A stretch of DNA of 42,785 nt from Candidatus Eiseniibacteriota bacterium (lineage in GTDB: Bacteria > Eisenbacteria > RBG-16-71-46), in contig JANYBS010000035.1 in the NCBI GenBank assembly GCA_025360715.1, positions 1 to 42,785 on the forward strand, in the 5' to 3' direction. The notes beneath the pieces were generated by a model. That model made no database searches. It was not told the origin of the DNA and saw only the letters and a program-made list of their open reading frames with translations. Both the position numbers and the translations under genes were made by a program. Positions 27,557 to 37,078 of this stretch are shown here, one piece after another; the first letter of the stretch is position 1; every line of letters begins with the position of its first letter.

Positions 27557-29293
27557 CTACAACCGGAGTTCGCGGCGCAACCGCTCGACATGCCGGCGCA
27601 CTTCGGGCGCATTCCACGCGCGCGGGAAGCGCGCTAGGCATTCTTCGAACGCGGCCAGCGCCTGCTTGGGCTGCTGGAGCTGCAGATACGCTTCGCCGGT
27701 GCGCTGGCGCGCCACGGGCGCGAGGCGATCATCGGGAAGCGAGTCGTTCACCATCGCGAGCGGGATCAGCGCGGCCTTCCAGTCGCGCGCGTCGGCGCGC
27801 AGGTCGGCCAACTGCATCGCGATCGTCGCCGCGTAGTGCGAGCGCACGGGCGTGGCGCGGAAAAGCGAGTCGGCCACGCGAGTGGCCGACGCCGTGTCAC
27901 CCCGCCAGCGCTGCCACGCCAGTGTGGCGATGCCGCGCAGCTCCGGGGCGCCGGGCTGTTCTTCGAGCAAGTAGGTGCGTTCGAGCGCTGCGCCGGCATC
28001 GGGCGTTTCGGGATCCGCGGCGATGCGCTGATACGCGGCGAGCGCCGAATCGAAGTGCGCCGCGAAGAACTGCGCCTCGGCGAACGCGAATCGCGCGGGC
28101 GGCCAGCGTTGCGAGAGCGAGTCCAGCACGCCGAGCGCCCGCTCGGGCGGGCCCTCGCGCAGGCGGCCGAGCGCGGCCTCCTGCAACAGCTCGGGGCTGC
28201 GCGCGGCGGTCACGCCCAGCGCATCGATCAGGTGCCGTGCCTGGGCGGCGTGGCCGCTGGTGCGCAGCTCGCGCGCGAGTGCCAACGCCAGGTCCGGCGG
28301 GAAGTGCCCGGGCGGCAGGTCGCGCAAGGCCTGCTCCAGCGCGAGCGCGAGTGCCGAGCGCGCCGCCGCGTCGCTCGAGCCAGCGAAGCCCCACGCGCGT
28401 CGCGCGCTGGTGATGCGCGTGGGTTCCTCGAAGCGCGCATCGCCGGCCAGGCTCGCGAGCGCGGCGATGGCGGCGATGGAGTCCCGCGTCGCGCCCGTCG
28501 ACATGCACACCTCGGCGAAGAGCTGGCGCAGCGCAGGGCGCTGGTCGCGCGAGTCCGCGGATTCGAGCACGTGCACGGCCTCGGCGGGCTCGCCGGCGCG
28601 CGCGTACAGATGCGCGAGGCCGCGCGCCAGGTCGGTGCGTCGCGGATTCGCGAGCACGGCCGCGCGCAGCGCCTCGCGCGGCACGCGCGGATCCGGAAGC
28701 GCGGCGCGGCGAAGTGCCTGCATCGCCCAGTCGCCCATGGACGGCGCGGCGATCCACGTCTCGATCGCGGCCACCGACGCATCGCGCGCGCGCCCCAGAC
28801 GCTCGTAGGCGATCACATATTCATTGCTGCTCAGCAACGAGTCGCGCTGGATGCCGCGCTCACTGCGCAACAGCTCGGCCAGCGGCTGCCACGCCTCGCG
28901 CATCGCGTAGTCGCGCGCCATCTCGGCGATCACGTAGGGATGATGCGGCACCGCGCGTTGCAGCACGGCCAACGTGTCGAGCGCGCGCTCGGGCAGGCCG
29001 GAGTTGCGCAGGTCGGAGGCGTGGCGTAACTGCAGCGCCTGTGCCGGCTCCAGCGGCGGCACCGCGCGACGCGGCCGCACCCCCTCGAGCGTCTGCGCCG
29101 AGGAGAAGAACAGTGGCAGGTCGGCCTCGTTCACGCGCGTGCCGGGGATGAACCCTGGCAGCACCGTGCCCGTCTGGATCGGCGGATTCTCGGGTAGCTT
29201 GCGCGCTTGGGCGCGCGCGCGCGCCGGCGTGATCGCCGCCGCCAGCGCCAACAGCAGCATGGACGCACGCAGCGCGAGACCGCGCGGCATCAT
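27557..29293 (-). CDS. exported TPR-like repeat protein
   Basis: A 578-residue protein with a signal peptide (about residues 1-29, ending ARAQ) and Ala/Arg/Leu-rich helical repeats of tetratricopeptide type along most of its length, clearest at the C-terminus (RTGEAYLQLQQPKQALAAF). No catalytic motif. It is probably a periplasmic scaffold. Its ATG overlaps the stop of the DUF4175 gene by four bases (ATGA), so production is coupled to that protein; the amidotransferase-like gene follows 31 bp later. Confidence 0.78.
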   Translation of the reverse strand: MMPRGLALRASMLLLALAAAITPARARAQARKLPENPPIQTGTVLPGFIPGTRVNEADLPLFFSSAQTLEGVRPRRAVPPLEPAQALQLRHASDLRNSGLPERALDTLAVLQRAVPHHPYVIAEMARDYAMREAWQPLAELLRSERGIQRDSLLSSNEYVIAYERLGRARDASVAAIETWIAAPSMGDWAMQALRRAALPDPRVPREALRAAVLANPRRTDLARGLAHLYARAGEPAEAVHVLESADSRDQRPALRQLFAEVCMSTGATRDSIAAIAALASLAGDARFEEPTRITSARRAWGFAGSSDAAARSALALALEQALRDLPPGHFPPDLALALARELRTSGHAAQARHLIDALGVTAARSPELLQEAALGRLREGPPERALGVLDSLSQRWPPARFAFAEAQFFAAHFDSALAAYQRIAADPETPDAGAALERTYLLEEQPGAPELRGIATLAWQRWRGDTASATRVADSLFRATPVRSHYAATIAMQLADLRADARDWKAALIPLAMVNDSLPDDRLAPVARQRTGEAYLQLQQPKQALAAFEECLARFPRAWNAPEVRRHVERLRRELRL

Positions 29294-32200
29294 CGTGGGC
29301 TCCCGCCCAGCGCCTTGAGGTAGCGCTCGATCAGCGCGCGGTACTGCGCGGGGTAGCGATCGGCGGCAGCCTTGAGCAGGTCGAGCTTGAGCTTATCGGT
29401 GCTACGCAGCAGATCGGCCGAGAGCGGCGCCGGCGAGGCGTGCGCGATGTCCTGCGCCTGCTGGGCCTCGCGTTGCGGATCGAAGTCGCGACGGTTGACC
29501 GAGCGCTGGGCGTCGAGCATGCGCGAGAGGATGCGGTCCTGCTTGGACGTGAGCTCACCACTCATTTCACTCTGGCCAAGCTGTTCCTCCACATCCTTCA
29601 TCTCTTTTCGCGCTTGCTCCAAGCGGCCGAGCAGCGAGGGGCTCTTCTGTTCCTCGCGCTGGACTTGTTCCAACTGCTCACGGATGCGCTGCTGCTGGTC
29701 GGCCAGGCGGCGCATCTCGGCGCGGTCTCCGGCGCTGATGCGCAGCTGCTGCGAGAGTTTTTGTGCCAGTTCGCGCGTCTCGCGGTTGACCTGCGATTGC
29801 TGTTTGCCCATCTGGCCCATCTTCTGCGCGCCGCTCTTGCCGCTCTGGCCCTGGCCCGGCTTGTTGCACATGCTGGCTTCGGTCTCGCGCAGCGCATTGA
29901 CGGCGGCGTTCAGCTGAGCCGCCGCGCCCTGGCCGGACTGCTGGCCGCGCCCGCGGTTGCCCTGTGCCATCTCGCGGCCCGACTGCTGCAGGCCGTTCAT
30001 CGCTTTGCCCAGCGCCTGCGACACCTTGGGACTCATGAAAGGGGTCTGCTGCGAAAGCGCTGCGAGCGAATCCGCCACGCGCGCCACGCCGTCGGCGAGA
30101 TCCGTCTGGCGGTCCGCCTGCTCCTGGCCCGCCTTGGGATCCTGCGCGCTCTGCTGCGCCTGACGGCTGAGCGACACCAGATCCTGCGCCGAACGCCGCA
30201 CGGCGGCCAGATTCTGCGAGTCCTTCTGGCTCTGGTTCTGCTGGCTGCTGCGGCTCATCTGCTGCGCGGCCTGCTGCAGAGACTGGCTCGCCTGCTGGCC
30301 GGACTTGCTCGCTTCTTCGTTCTGGTCCTCCTCGCTCTGCTGCGCCGCCGCCTGCTGAGCGGGCTGCGCCTGCTGATCGAGCTTCTTGGCGGCGTCCTGC
30401 AGGTCCTTCTTGGCTTGTTCGTCCTCGGCGTCCTTGGCGGCGTCTTCGGCGTCCTTCGCCAGCTCCTGCGTCTTCTGTGCCAACTGGCGCTGCTCCTCGG
30501 CGCGCTTGGACTTCGCATCCTGCGAGTTCGAGGCGCTGGGGTCCTGCGGCGGCTGCGAGGGATCCGAAGGCTTGGAGGACGCGTTGGGCTTGGCTTGCTT
30601 GCCCTGCTTGCTCGGATCGTTGGGCTTGGCCTGCGACTTCGCGGCGTCCTCGTGCTTCTGGTTGAGCGCGTCCTGCTGCTGCTTGAGCTCATCGGCGCGC
30701 TGCGAGAGCGCGTCCATCTTCTCGTCCTGGCGCAGCTGCTTGAGCAGCGCGAGGCTACGTTCGAGGTTCTTGAGCAGATCCTTATTCTCTTCCGAGAGCT
30801 TCGGCAGGGCCTGTTCCATCTCGCGCTTGTCCATCTGCTTGAGCGCGTCTTGCATGCGCTTGAGCGCGTCCTTGAACTCCTGCGACTGGATCTTCTGGAG
30901 GAGCTCGCTCATCTCCTTGAGCTTCTGCTGCAGCTCTTCCCGGAACGCCTGGCGCTCGGCGGCGTCGCTGACGTGATCTTTCATCTGCTGCGCCGCGGCA
31001 TCGATCTGTTTCGAGAGGTCGTTCTGGCGCTCGAGCGTCTTGCGCATCTCCTCCGCGCGCTCGAATTGCTGCGAGGGTTGCGTGCTCTTTTGTTGCGGCT
31101 GCTGGCGCTGCAACTGTTCCAGGCTCTTCTGGACTTCTTTGGTCTGCTGCGCGACTTTCTCGAGGCTCTTGGTGACCGTCTCCTGCTTCTCGTCGAGCTT
31201 GTCGTACAGGTCGGCAAGACTCGGGAACCTCAGGTGGAACTCGGAGCTGGTCGCGCGATTCGGGCCGCCATTGGCGTCGTTGTCGCGGACTTCGAAGCGG
31301 AACGTGCCCGTCTCGCCGGGCAGCAGCGCGAGCGACGCAGCGTCCCACGCCGCCGTGACGCGCGCCTCGCGCGGGTTACCCGCAAAGCCCGCCAGCGGCA
31401 CGTTGCGCCAAGGCTGCGCGGCATCCTTGCGGTACTGAAGTTGCAATGCGCCCAGGCCCAGATCGTCCTGCACCAGCACATCGTAGGGCACCGCCTGGCC
31501 GGCGGGCACGTCTTGGTCGCCCGACGGCAGCGCGACGGTGATGACCGGTGGCGCATCGGGCAGCGCGCTGATGCGGTAGTGGAACACGCCTGCGCCATTC
31601 ACGCTCGTGGCGCGCAGTGCGTAAGGCGCATCGGCATCGATCGAAAGGTCGCCGCGCCAGCGCCGCGGCGTGATGGCGCTCCATGTGCTGCGCGAGCCGC
31701 CTTCGATCTGCGCTTCCAGACTCTCGAGGTCGCGATCGAAAGTGACCTCGACATGCGCACGCGAGCCCGCGAGCGCCGCAAGGTCGCCCGAGGTGGCCGC
31801 GCCCGTCTGCTCGGGCAGCCGCGCATAGGCCGGCGCGTGATACGTGACGTTGAAGCTCACGGGCTGCGGCTCGCCCGCCAGGCCGATGTGGTATCGCGGA
31901 CTGCGCGTGCGTTGCACGTTCACCGCATAGTCGCGCGCGCGCGTCACCGGTGGCAGGTCGAAGCGCCACAGGCGCACGCCGCCGCTCTCGCGCTCGAGCT
32001 GGGGGGCGGGCGCCGCGCCATCGCCCAGCAGCTGCGGCGCGGCCGAGGATCCGCTCACGCGCGCACGCACGGCGAGCGTGGCGCCCGGCGAGATCGTCAC
32101 GTTGCCCGGCTCGACCGTGAGCGCCACCGGCGGCGCCGCGGCGCCCGGATCCAGCAGCGTGTGCCACGAGCGCAGCGCCGCCTGGGGCAGCGTGAGCGCC

Positions 32201-32709
32201 AGCACCAGCACCACCGCGAGCGCGCCGCCGATACGCGCGAACGCCGCAGGTGCTTCCCGCTTGGGCCGCGCAGCCTCGATGCGCACTGCCGCGAGCTTCT
32301 GGGCCGCTTCCGCGCGGATCGCACCAGCGAGTTCGGCGGAAGTGTGCGAGTGGGTCTCGGGCGCCTGGCTGCGCTCGAGTTCGAGCGCATTGCGCAGCCA
32401 CGAGCGTAGCTCGGGGAAGTGCAGCTCGAGTCGTTCGAGCCACGCATCCCACGCCGGCATCGCCCGACCGAAGTCGCGCACCGCCAACGCCAGCGCCGCG
32501 AACACGACGAGCGTGAGCAGCACGAGCCGCGCCCACGCCGTGGCGGGCGTCGCGGGCAGCAGGATGCCGATGGCGATGGCGGCCGCGGTGGCCATGGCGG
32601 CGATCGCCGCCGCGCGCAACGCGTGACGCGCGATGAGCGCGCGGCGCACCGCGCCATGCTGACGCTGGAGTTGGGATCGAAGCAGAGTCTCGGGCGCGCT
32701 TGGAGTCAT
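29290..32709 (-). CDS. DUF4175 family membrane protein with long Gln-rich coiled coil
   Basis: A 1139-residue protein. Two hydrophobic helices near residues 28-72 and a third near 162-180 anchor it. Residues about 190-510 are beta-rich, Ig-like segments, probably periplasmic. From about 515 to the end it is dominated by Gln/Lys/Glu/Asp/Ala coiled-coil sequence with low-complexity stretches. This matches DUF4175, seen in envelope-related operons with DUF4159 and TPR proteins in several diderm phyla; molecular function is unknown. The open frame is intact. ATG at 32709 follows the DUF4159 stop by 22 bp; ribosome site weak. The Gln-rich region explains the large open frame on the opposite strand, which is not a gene. 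Confidence 0.85.
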   Translation of the reverse strand: MTPSAPETLLRSQLQRQHGAVRRALIARHALRAAAIAAMATAAAIAIGILLPATPATAWARLVLLTLVVFAALALAVRDFGRAMPAWDAWLERLELHFPELRSWLRNALELERSQAPETHSHTSAELAGAIRAEAAQKLAAVRIEAARPKREAPAAFARIGGALAVVLVLALTLPQAALRSWHTLLDPGAAAPPVALTVEPGNVTISPGATLAVRARVSGSSAAPQLLGDGAAPAPQLERESGGVRLWRFDLPPVTRARDYAVNVQRTRSPRYHIGLAGEPQPVSFNVTYHAPAYARLPEQTGAATSGDLAALAGSRAHVEVTFDRDLESLEAQIEGGSRSTWSAITPRRWRGDLSIDADAPYALRATSVNGAGVFHYRISALPDAPPVITVALPSGDQDVPAGQAVPYDVLVQDDLGLGALQLQYRKDAAQPWRNVPLAGFAGNPREARVTAAWDAASLALLPGETGTFRFEVRDNDANGGPNRATSSEFHLRFPSLADLYDKLDEKQETVTKSLEKVAQQTKEVQKSLEQLQRQQPQQKSTQPSQQFERAEEMRKTLERQNDLSKQIDAAAQQMKDHVSDAAERQAFREELQQKLKEMSELLQKIQSQEFKDALKRMQDALKQMDKREMEQALPKLSEENKDLLKNLERSLALLKQLRQDEKMDALSQRADELKQQQDALNQKHEDAAKSQAKPNDPSKQGKQAKPNASSKPSDPSQPPQDPSASNSQDAKSKRAEEQRQLAQKTQELAKDAEDAAKDAEDEQAKKDLQDAAKKLDQQAQPAQQAAAQQSEEDQNEEASKSGQQASQSLQQAAQQMSRSSQQNQSQKDSQNLAAVRRSAQDLVSLSRQAQQSAQDPKAGQEQADRQTDLADGVARVADSLAALSQQTPFMSPKVSQALGKAMNGLQQSGREMAQGNRGRGQQSGQGAAAQLNAAVNALRETEASMCNKPGQGQSGKSGAQKMGQMGKQQSQVNRETRELAQKLSQQLRISAGDRAEMRRLADQQQRIREQLEQVQREEQKSPSLLGRLEQARKEMKDVEEQLGQSEMSGELTSKQDRILSRMLDAQRSVNRRDFDPQREAQQAQDIAHASPAPLSADLLRSTDKLKLDLLKAAADRYPAQYRALIERYLKALGGSPR

Positions 32710-32731
32710 GTCTGGTGGATGCCCGGCCGGG

Positions 32732-33439
32732 TCAATGCGTGAGAGCGTGATGGACGATGTTCATGGCCATCTTGAGCGCCGCTTCGTGCTTCTCGGGTGG
32801 ATCGTGATGAATGGATTCGTCTTCGAGTCCGTCACCGATGTCGCAATCGAATGAGAAGAACACACAGAGTCTGCCATCGCGGACGATCCCGAATGCACGC
32901 GCCGGGCCGCCGTCGTGTTCGTGGATCTTGGGCAGGCCCGCCGGGAAGTCGTAAAGCTCGTGGAAGATGGAATGAGCGTAGGGCAACTCCACCAGTTCGG
33001 CGTCAGGGAACAGTGCTTTCATCTCGCGGCGGAACGAGGGCGCGATGCCATAGTCATCGTCCACCCAGAGGAAGCCGCCGGAATCCAGCCACTGGCGCAG
33101 GTTCACCCGCTCAGCGTCGGTGAACTTGATGTTCCCGTGACCGGCCGCGAACACGAACGGGTACTGGAAGAGGGCCGCCGACCCCGGCTGGACCACGGCC
33201 GCGTCGTCCGAGGCGACCGGAATGGTGGTCCGGGCCTTGAGTGCCGCGAGCAGGTTGCGCAGCGAGGTGGTGTCGCCATACCAGTCGCCGCCGCCGCCGT
33301 ATTTGAGCCGGGCGATGCCGAACGTGCGCGCTCCGGGCGGCGTGGTCTCGGCCGCGCCCGCGGGCGCGGCGGCGCCCAAGAGGAGCGTCAGGGCAAGGGC
33401 CAGAGAACAGGCCAAGGTCTGCGAGGCGAGCGGGCGCAT
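32732..33439 (-). CDS. DUF4159 domain protein, exported
   Basis: A 235-residue protein with signal peptide (about residues 1-29, ending AGAAE) and a DUF4159 domain (FGIARLKYGGGGDWYGD ... NLLAALKARTTIPV ... LFQYPFVFAAGHGNIKFTD, then LRQWLDSGGFLWVDDDYG and LPYAHSIFHELYDFPAGLPKIHEHDG). The domain has a flavodoxin/amidotransferase-like fold in family models; no catalytic Cys is seen. Elsewhere it accompanies MoxR, DUF58 and VWA (Bat-like) genes, which are absent here. The ATG at 33439 lies only 18 bp after a strong terminator hairpin of the preceding gene, with TACACT at 33451-33446 as a possible -10; start could be leaderless. Confidence 0.85.
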   Translation of the reverse strand: MRPLASQTLACSLALALTLLLGAAAPAGAAETTPPGARTFGIARLKYGGGGDWYGDTTSLRNLLAALKARTTIPVASDDAAVVQPGSAALFQYPFVFAAGHGNIKFTDAERVNLRQWLDSGGFLWVDDDYGIAPSFRREMKALFPDAELVELPYAHSIFHELYDFPAGLPKIHEHDGGPARAFGIVRDGRLCVFFSFDCDIGDGLEDESIHHDPPEKHEAALKMAMNIVHHALTH

Positions 33440-33457
33440 GGCATGAGTGTAACGAAA

Positions 33458-33485
33458 GAGGGAGGGGCGTGTGGGCCCCTCCCTC
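33458..33485 (-). terminator. intrinsic terminator after the secDF-lipoprotein operon
   Basis: A perfect 11-bp stem (33475-33485 with 33458-33468) and six-base loop, followed on the minus strand by TTTCGTTAC. It ends transcription of the lipoprotein gene and sits just before the DUF4159 start. Confidence 0.8.
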
Positions 33486-33518
33486 GACGAACGCACTGCC
33501 GGTTCGGACCGGCGGGGG

Positions 33519-34505
33519 TTACGGCTTCGCAGGAACGATCGCGACGTGACCCACCGCTGACAGCGTATAGGTGCCGTCCGTGAACGTGCCCGAGGCGCTG
33601 GGCAGGCGGAGCGTGTCACCCGGCATATAGGCGATCAGGCCGCCATTGGCGTCGACGGCCGAGACACGGACCAGGTACGTCTGGCCCATCAGGGTCGTAC
33701 GGCGCGTCAGGACGAGCGCGCCCGGGGCGCCGAGCTTGTATGAGACGACCGGACCCGCGGCGTTGGGCACGTAGCCGAGGAAGATGTCGCGCACCTTGTC
33801 GTTGAAGACCGGCGAGGGCGAGCCACCCCTGAGCTTGGCATCCGAGGTGATCGAGCTCGTGTACTGGTAGACGTGCACCCAGTAGCCCGCAGCCTCCGGC
33901 ACCTGCGACCACGCCATGGTAAAGAGTGAATCCGGCGGGTCCTTACGGATCGCCCACACGATCGAGCCGGCCGGCGAGCCCGTGACCTGGGCCAGGTTCG
34001 AGAGCGGCGATGTCGTCGTGGCCGTTCCGCCGACCAGGCCGCGGCCGACATACGTGGACGGCGAGTAGCTGGACGGCGAGGGGTCGTCGAGCGGGTAGAG
34101 TTCCCACTGCGACTCGGTCCACTTGCGCGGCGAGGTGAGCACGTGATCGAGGCGGTTGCGGAAGCCACCGTTCGCGTCGCGCGAGAACATCTGGTAGCCC
34201 GAAGCGGCGGTGCCATCGAACAGCTGCAGGCGCAGGCTGCCCGGCGTGGTGACGTCGATCTGCTGCTGGCCGACGTAGATGCGTTCGGATACGTCACCGA
34301 AAGCCGTGTCGCGATAGGTGAACACGGTGACCGGCGTCGCGCGCCAGCCGATCAGGCGGGAGTTCGCGTTCGGCGTACCCTCGACCTGCGTGTAGCCGGA
34401 GTCCGCGCTGGTGACCCGCTTGGAGCAGCCGGCGGTCACCGCCGCGGCAGCGACGAGCGCCAGGAGCGCCGTCGCCACGCGGGAGTTGAAGAAGGATCGC
34501 TTCAT
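33519..34505 (-). CDS. lipoprotein of unknown function
   Basis: A 328-residue protein with a lipoprotein signal: basic MKRSFFNSR, hydrophobic stretch, lipobox VTAGC near residue 27. The mature part is rich in Thr, Ser, Gly and aromatic residues, with a fibronectin-type-III-like segment (PEAAGYWVHVYQY ... TYLVRVSAVDANGG), suggesting beta-sandwich folding. No enzymatic motif. It follows secF by 13 bp and is followed by a terminator, so it is co-transcribed with secDF, an unusual partner. GAAAGG precedes the ATG. Confidence 0.75.
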   Translation of the reverse strand: MKRSFFNSRVATALLALVAAAAVTAGCSKRVTSADSGYTQVEGTPNANSRLIGWRATPVTVFTYRDTAFGDVSERIYVGQQQIDVTTPGSLRLQLFDGTAASGYQMFSRDANGGFRNRLDHVLTSPRKWTESQWELYPLDDPSPSSYSPSTYVGRGLVGGTATTTSPLSNLAQVTGSPAGSIVWAIRKDPPDSLFTMAWSQVPEAAGYWVHVYQYTSSITSDAKLRGGSPSPVFNDKVRDIFLGYVPNAAGPVVSYKLGAPGALVLTRRTTLMGQTYLVRVSAVDANGGLIAYMPGDTLRLPSASGTFTDGTYTLSAVGHVAIVPAKP

Positions 34506-34518
34506 CGTCTGCCTTTCG

Positions 34519-35430
34519 TCATTCCGCCGGGATGCCCTTGCGGCGATCCAGCGAGATCCAGATGTCGAGCGCCATGGCGCTGGCGACGTACACGGACGAG
34601 TAGGTTCCGAACACGGTGCCGACCAGCATCGCGAACGAGAAGTCGCGCAGGACCTCGCCGCCCCAGATGAAGAGAGCGAGGGCGGTAAGGAACACCGTGA
34701 AGGCGGTGATGACCGTACGCGAGAGCGTCTCGTTGACCGCGATGTCCATCACTCGCGAGTGGGTCTCCTTGCGGAGAGCCTTGTTGCGCTCGCGGATGCG
34801 GTCGAACACCACGATGGTGTCGTTGATCGAGTAGCCGGCGATGGTGAGTAGTGCGGCGATGACCGTGAGGGTGATCTCCCGCCCGGTGAAGCAGAGGAAC
34901 CCCAAGGTCACGATCACGTCGTGGAGCAGTGCCACGACGCCGCCGAGTGCGTATTTGAACTCATAACGCCAGCCCACGTAAAGCAGGATGATTCCCAGGC
35001 TGGATAGGATGGCCATGATGGCCTTATGCCGCAGGTCACCGCCGACCTTCGAGCCGACGGTCGACATGCCGCGGAGTTCGACCTTCGTGCCGCTCAACCG
35101 GCCTTCGATGGCCGCCTGGGCGCGCGGGAAGACGTCCTTGGAGGAGTCCTGCGTACGGATCAGGAACTCGTCCTTGGAGATCCCGGTCATCTGCTGGATC
35201 TCGGCGCCCTTGAAGCCGCCGCTATCGAGCGCTGAGCGCACCGCATCGGCCTGCTGGGCCGGCGCCGTGCGGATCTGGAGCAACGTGCCGCCGGTGAAGT
35301 CGACGCCGAGCTTGGGGCCCTTGGTGAACAGGAACGCCAGTGTCACCAGGATGATCGCGCCCGAGAAGAAGTACGCGATCCGCCGGTACTTCATGAAGGG
35401 GATGTTCGTCGCGTGAAGGATCTGCAACAT
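34519..35430 (-). CDS. secF: protein translocase subunit SecF
   Basis: A 303-residue inner-membrane protein that, with SecD, uses the proton gradient to help pull proteins across the membrane. It shows the N-terminal helix, the family segment LGVDFTGGTLLQI, a periplasmic domain, then a cluster of five helices with the conserved GYSINDTIVVFDRIRE segment and the SRTVITAFTVFLTALALFIWGG region. The ATG at 35430 follows GGAGAGG; a longer frame reaches into secD and lacks similarity. It starts 19 bp after the secD stop. Confidence 0.95.
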   Translation of the reverse strand: MLQILHATNIPFMKYRRIAYFFSGAIILVTLAFLFTKGPKLGVDFTGGTLLQIRTAPAQQADAVRSALDSGGFKGAEIQQMTGISKDEFLIRTQDSSKDVFPRAQAAIEGRLSGTKVELRGMSTVGSKVGGDLRHKAIMAILSSLGIILLYVGWRYEFKYALGGVVALLHDVIVTLGFLCFTGREITLTVIAALLTIAGYSINDTIVVFDRIRERNKALRKETHSRVMDIAVNETLSRTVITAFTVFLTALALFIWGGEVLRDFSFAMLVGTVFGTYSSVYVASAMALDIWISLDRRKGIPAE

Positions 35431-35449
35431 GGGTGGCCTCTCCGTCCGC

Positions 35450-37003
35450 TCAGATGCTGAGCCGCTCGACCTTGCCGCGGCTGAGCCAGTAGTCATAGAT
35501 CATGCGCGTGAAAAGCACCGCGGTGAACAGGTTGGCCACAAGACCGATGATCAGCGTCACCGCGAATCCCTTGATCGGGCCGGTTCCGAACTGGAACAGG
35601 AACAGACCGCTGATGATCTGTGTGGAGTGGGCGTCGAAGATGGTGCGGAACGCGCGGTCATAGCCGAGTTCCACCGCCTGACGCACCGTGCGGCCATTGC
35701 GGAGCTCTTCTCGGATGCGCTCGAAGATCAGCACGTTGGTGTCGACCGCCATACCGACCGTGAGGACGAGACCGGCGATACCCGGCAGCGTCAGGGTCGC
35801 GTGTACGCCTGCGAGCATCGCCACGACATAGATCGTGTTGAGCAGCATGGCGATGATGGCGATCAGGCCCGACAGCTGGTAATAGACGACCATGAAGCCG
35901 ACGACCATCGCGGTGCCGATCAGGCCCGCCATGACGCCGTCCTTGATGGAGTCACTGCCAAGCGACGGTCCGACCGTGCTCTCGTAGAGGATCTTGACCG
36001 GTGCGGGCAGGGCGCCGGCGCGCAGCACGATCGCCAGGTCCTTGGCCTCGTTCAGGTCGATGCTGCCGCCTGTGATCGAAGCGTCGCCGTTGGGGATCGA
36101 GCCGCGGATGAACGGCGCCGACTGCACGACGCCGTCGAGGACGATGGCGAGCTGCCGCCCCACGTTGGCGCCGGTGACGCGCGCGAAGTCCGCGCGGCCC
36201 TTGGGCGTCATCTTCATGGAGACGCCCCACGCCGCGGGGTTCGTCTGGTCCAGGCCCGAGAGCGCATCGGCGCTGGCGACCGAGCCACCCGTCATCTCGG
36301 GTTCCTTCTTGAGCACGTACAGGATGCGGCCCGTGATGCCCTGGCTGCTCACGTCGCCACTGCTCCACGTGAGCTGCGTGTCGCCCGGGATGATCGAGTC
36401 GATGCCCGGTGTGGCCAGCAGCTTCTGGACCGCGCCCATATCGTCCTTGCGCACGAAGCCCGCATCGAGCATGTGGCCGGTGAGCGGGGCCTTCTTGAAC
36501 GTGGTGTCGGCGCCGCCCGCACCCTTGGACGCCAGGTACAGGTCGAGTTTGTCGAAGGTGGCTTTGGTGTCCTCGTTGCTGCGCACCAACTTGAACTCGA
36601 GGAGCGCCGTCTTGCCGATCAGCTCGATCGCGCGCTGGCGATCGGTGAGTCCGGGCATCTGGATCGCGATGCGATCCTCGCCCTCGCGCTGGATGAGCGG
36701 TTCGGCGACGCCGAATTGGTCGACGCGATTGCGGATGATCTCCATCGCGCGTTCGGTCGCGTCCTTGGCTTCAGCGGCATTCAGCTTGGACTTGTCGACT
36801 TCGAGGAGCAGCTGCAGGCCGCCCTGAAGGTCGAGGCCGAGGTGGATGGCCTGCTTTCGCAGTGTGGTCAGGTCCGCAGGCGCCATCGCATCGCGCTGGG
36901 CCGGCGTCATCGAGTAGAAGCGGTAGGACGGGAAGAGGTACCAGCCGGCGAGCAGCGTCACCACCAGTACACCCACCAGTTTCCACTGGTCGGAGCGAGA
37001 CAT
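35450..37003 (-). CDS. secD: protein translocase subunit SecD
   Basis: A 517-residue partner of SecF. Features: N-terminal helix (VGVLVVTLLAGWYLF), the HLGLDLQGGLQLLLEV motif, a large periplasmic P1 domain, and the C-terminal helix bundle with GLVLTVGMAVDTNVLIFERIREE and the SGLFLFQFGTGPIKGFAVTLIIG region. The ATG at 37003 is preceded by GGGGG about seven bases upstream; codons up to 37066 overlap the promoter region and are excluded. No yajC is visible upstream. The operon secD-secF-lipoprotein is driven by the promoter at 37079-37108. Confidence 0.96.
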   Translation of the reverse strand: MSRSDQWKLVGVLVVTLLAGWYLFPSYRFYSMTPAQRDAMAPADLTTLRKQAIHLGLDLQGGLQLLLEVDKSKLNAAEAKDATERAMEIIRNRVDQFGVAEPLIQREGEDRIAIQMPGLTDRQRAIELIGKTALLEFKLVRSNEDTKATFDKLDLYLASKGAGGADTTFKKAPLTGHMLDAGFVRKDDMGAVQKLLATPGIDSIIPGDTQLTWSSGDVSSQGITGRILYVLKKEPEMTGGSVASADALSGLDQTNPAAWGVSMKMTPKGRADFARVTGANVGRQLAIVLDGVVQSAPFIRGSIPNGDASITGGSIDLNEAKDLAIVLRAGALPAPVKILYESTVGPSLGSDSIKDGVMAGLIGTAMVVGFMVVYYQLSGLIAIIAMLLNTIYVVAMLAGVHATLTLPGIAGLVLTVGMAVDTNVLIFERIREELRNGRTVRQAVELGYDRAFRTIFDAHSTQIISGLFLFQFGTGPIKGFAVTLIIGLVANLFTAVLFTRMIYDYWLSRGKVERLSI

Positions 37004-37078
37004 GGGAACCCCCAGACGGTCAACCGCCGGGAAGGCACGTTGTCCCTCCCGGCGCGCGCAGAACAAAATGAGGGCGGG

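Noticed and set aside
29440-32409. 989-codon open frame on the plus strand
   Set aside because: Antisense to the Gln-rich DUF4175 gene; the Leu-rich look comes from reading CAG codons backwards as CTG.
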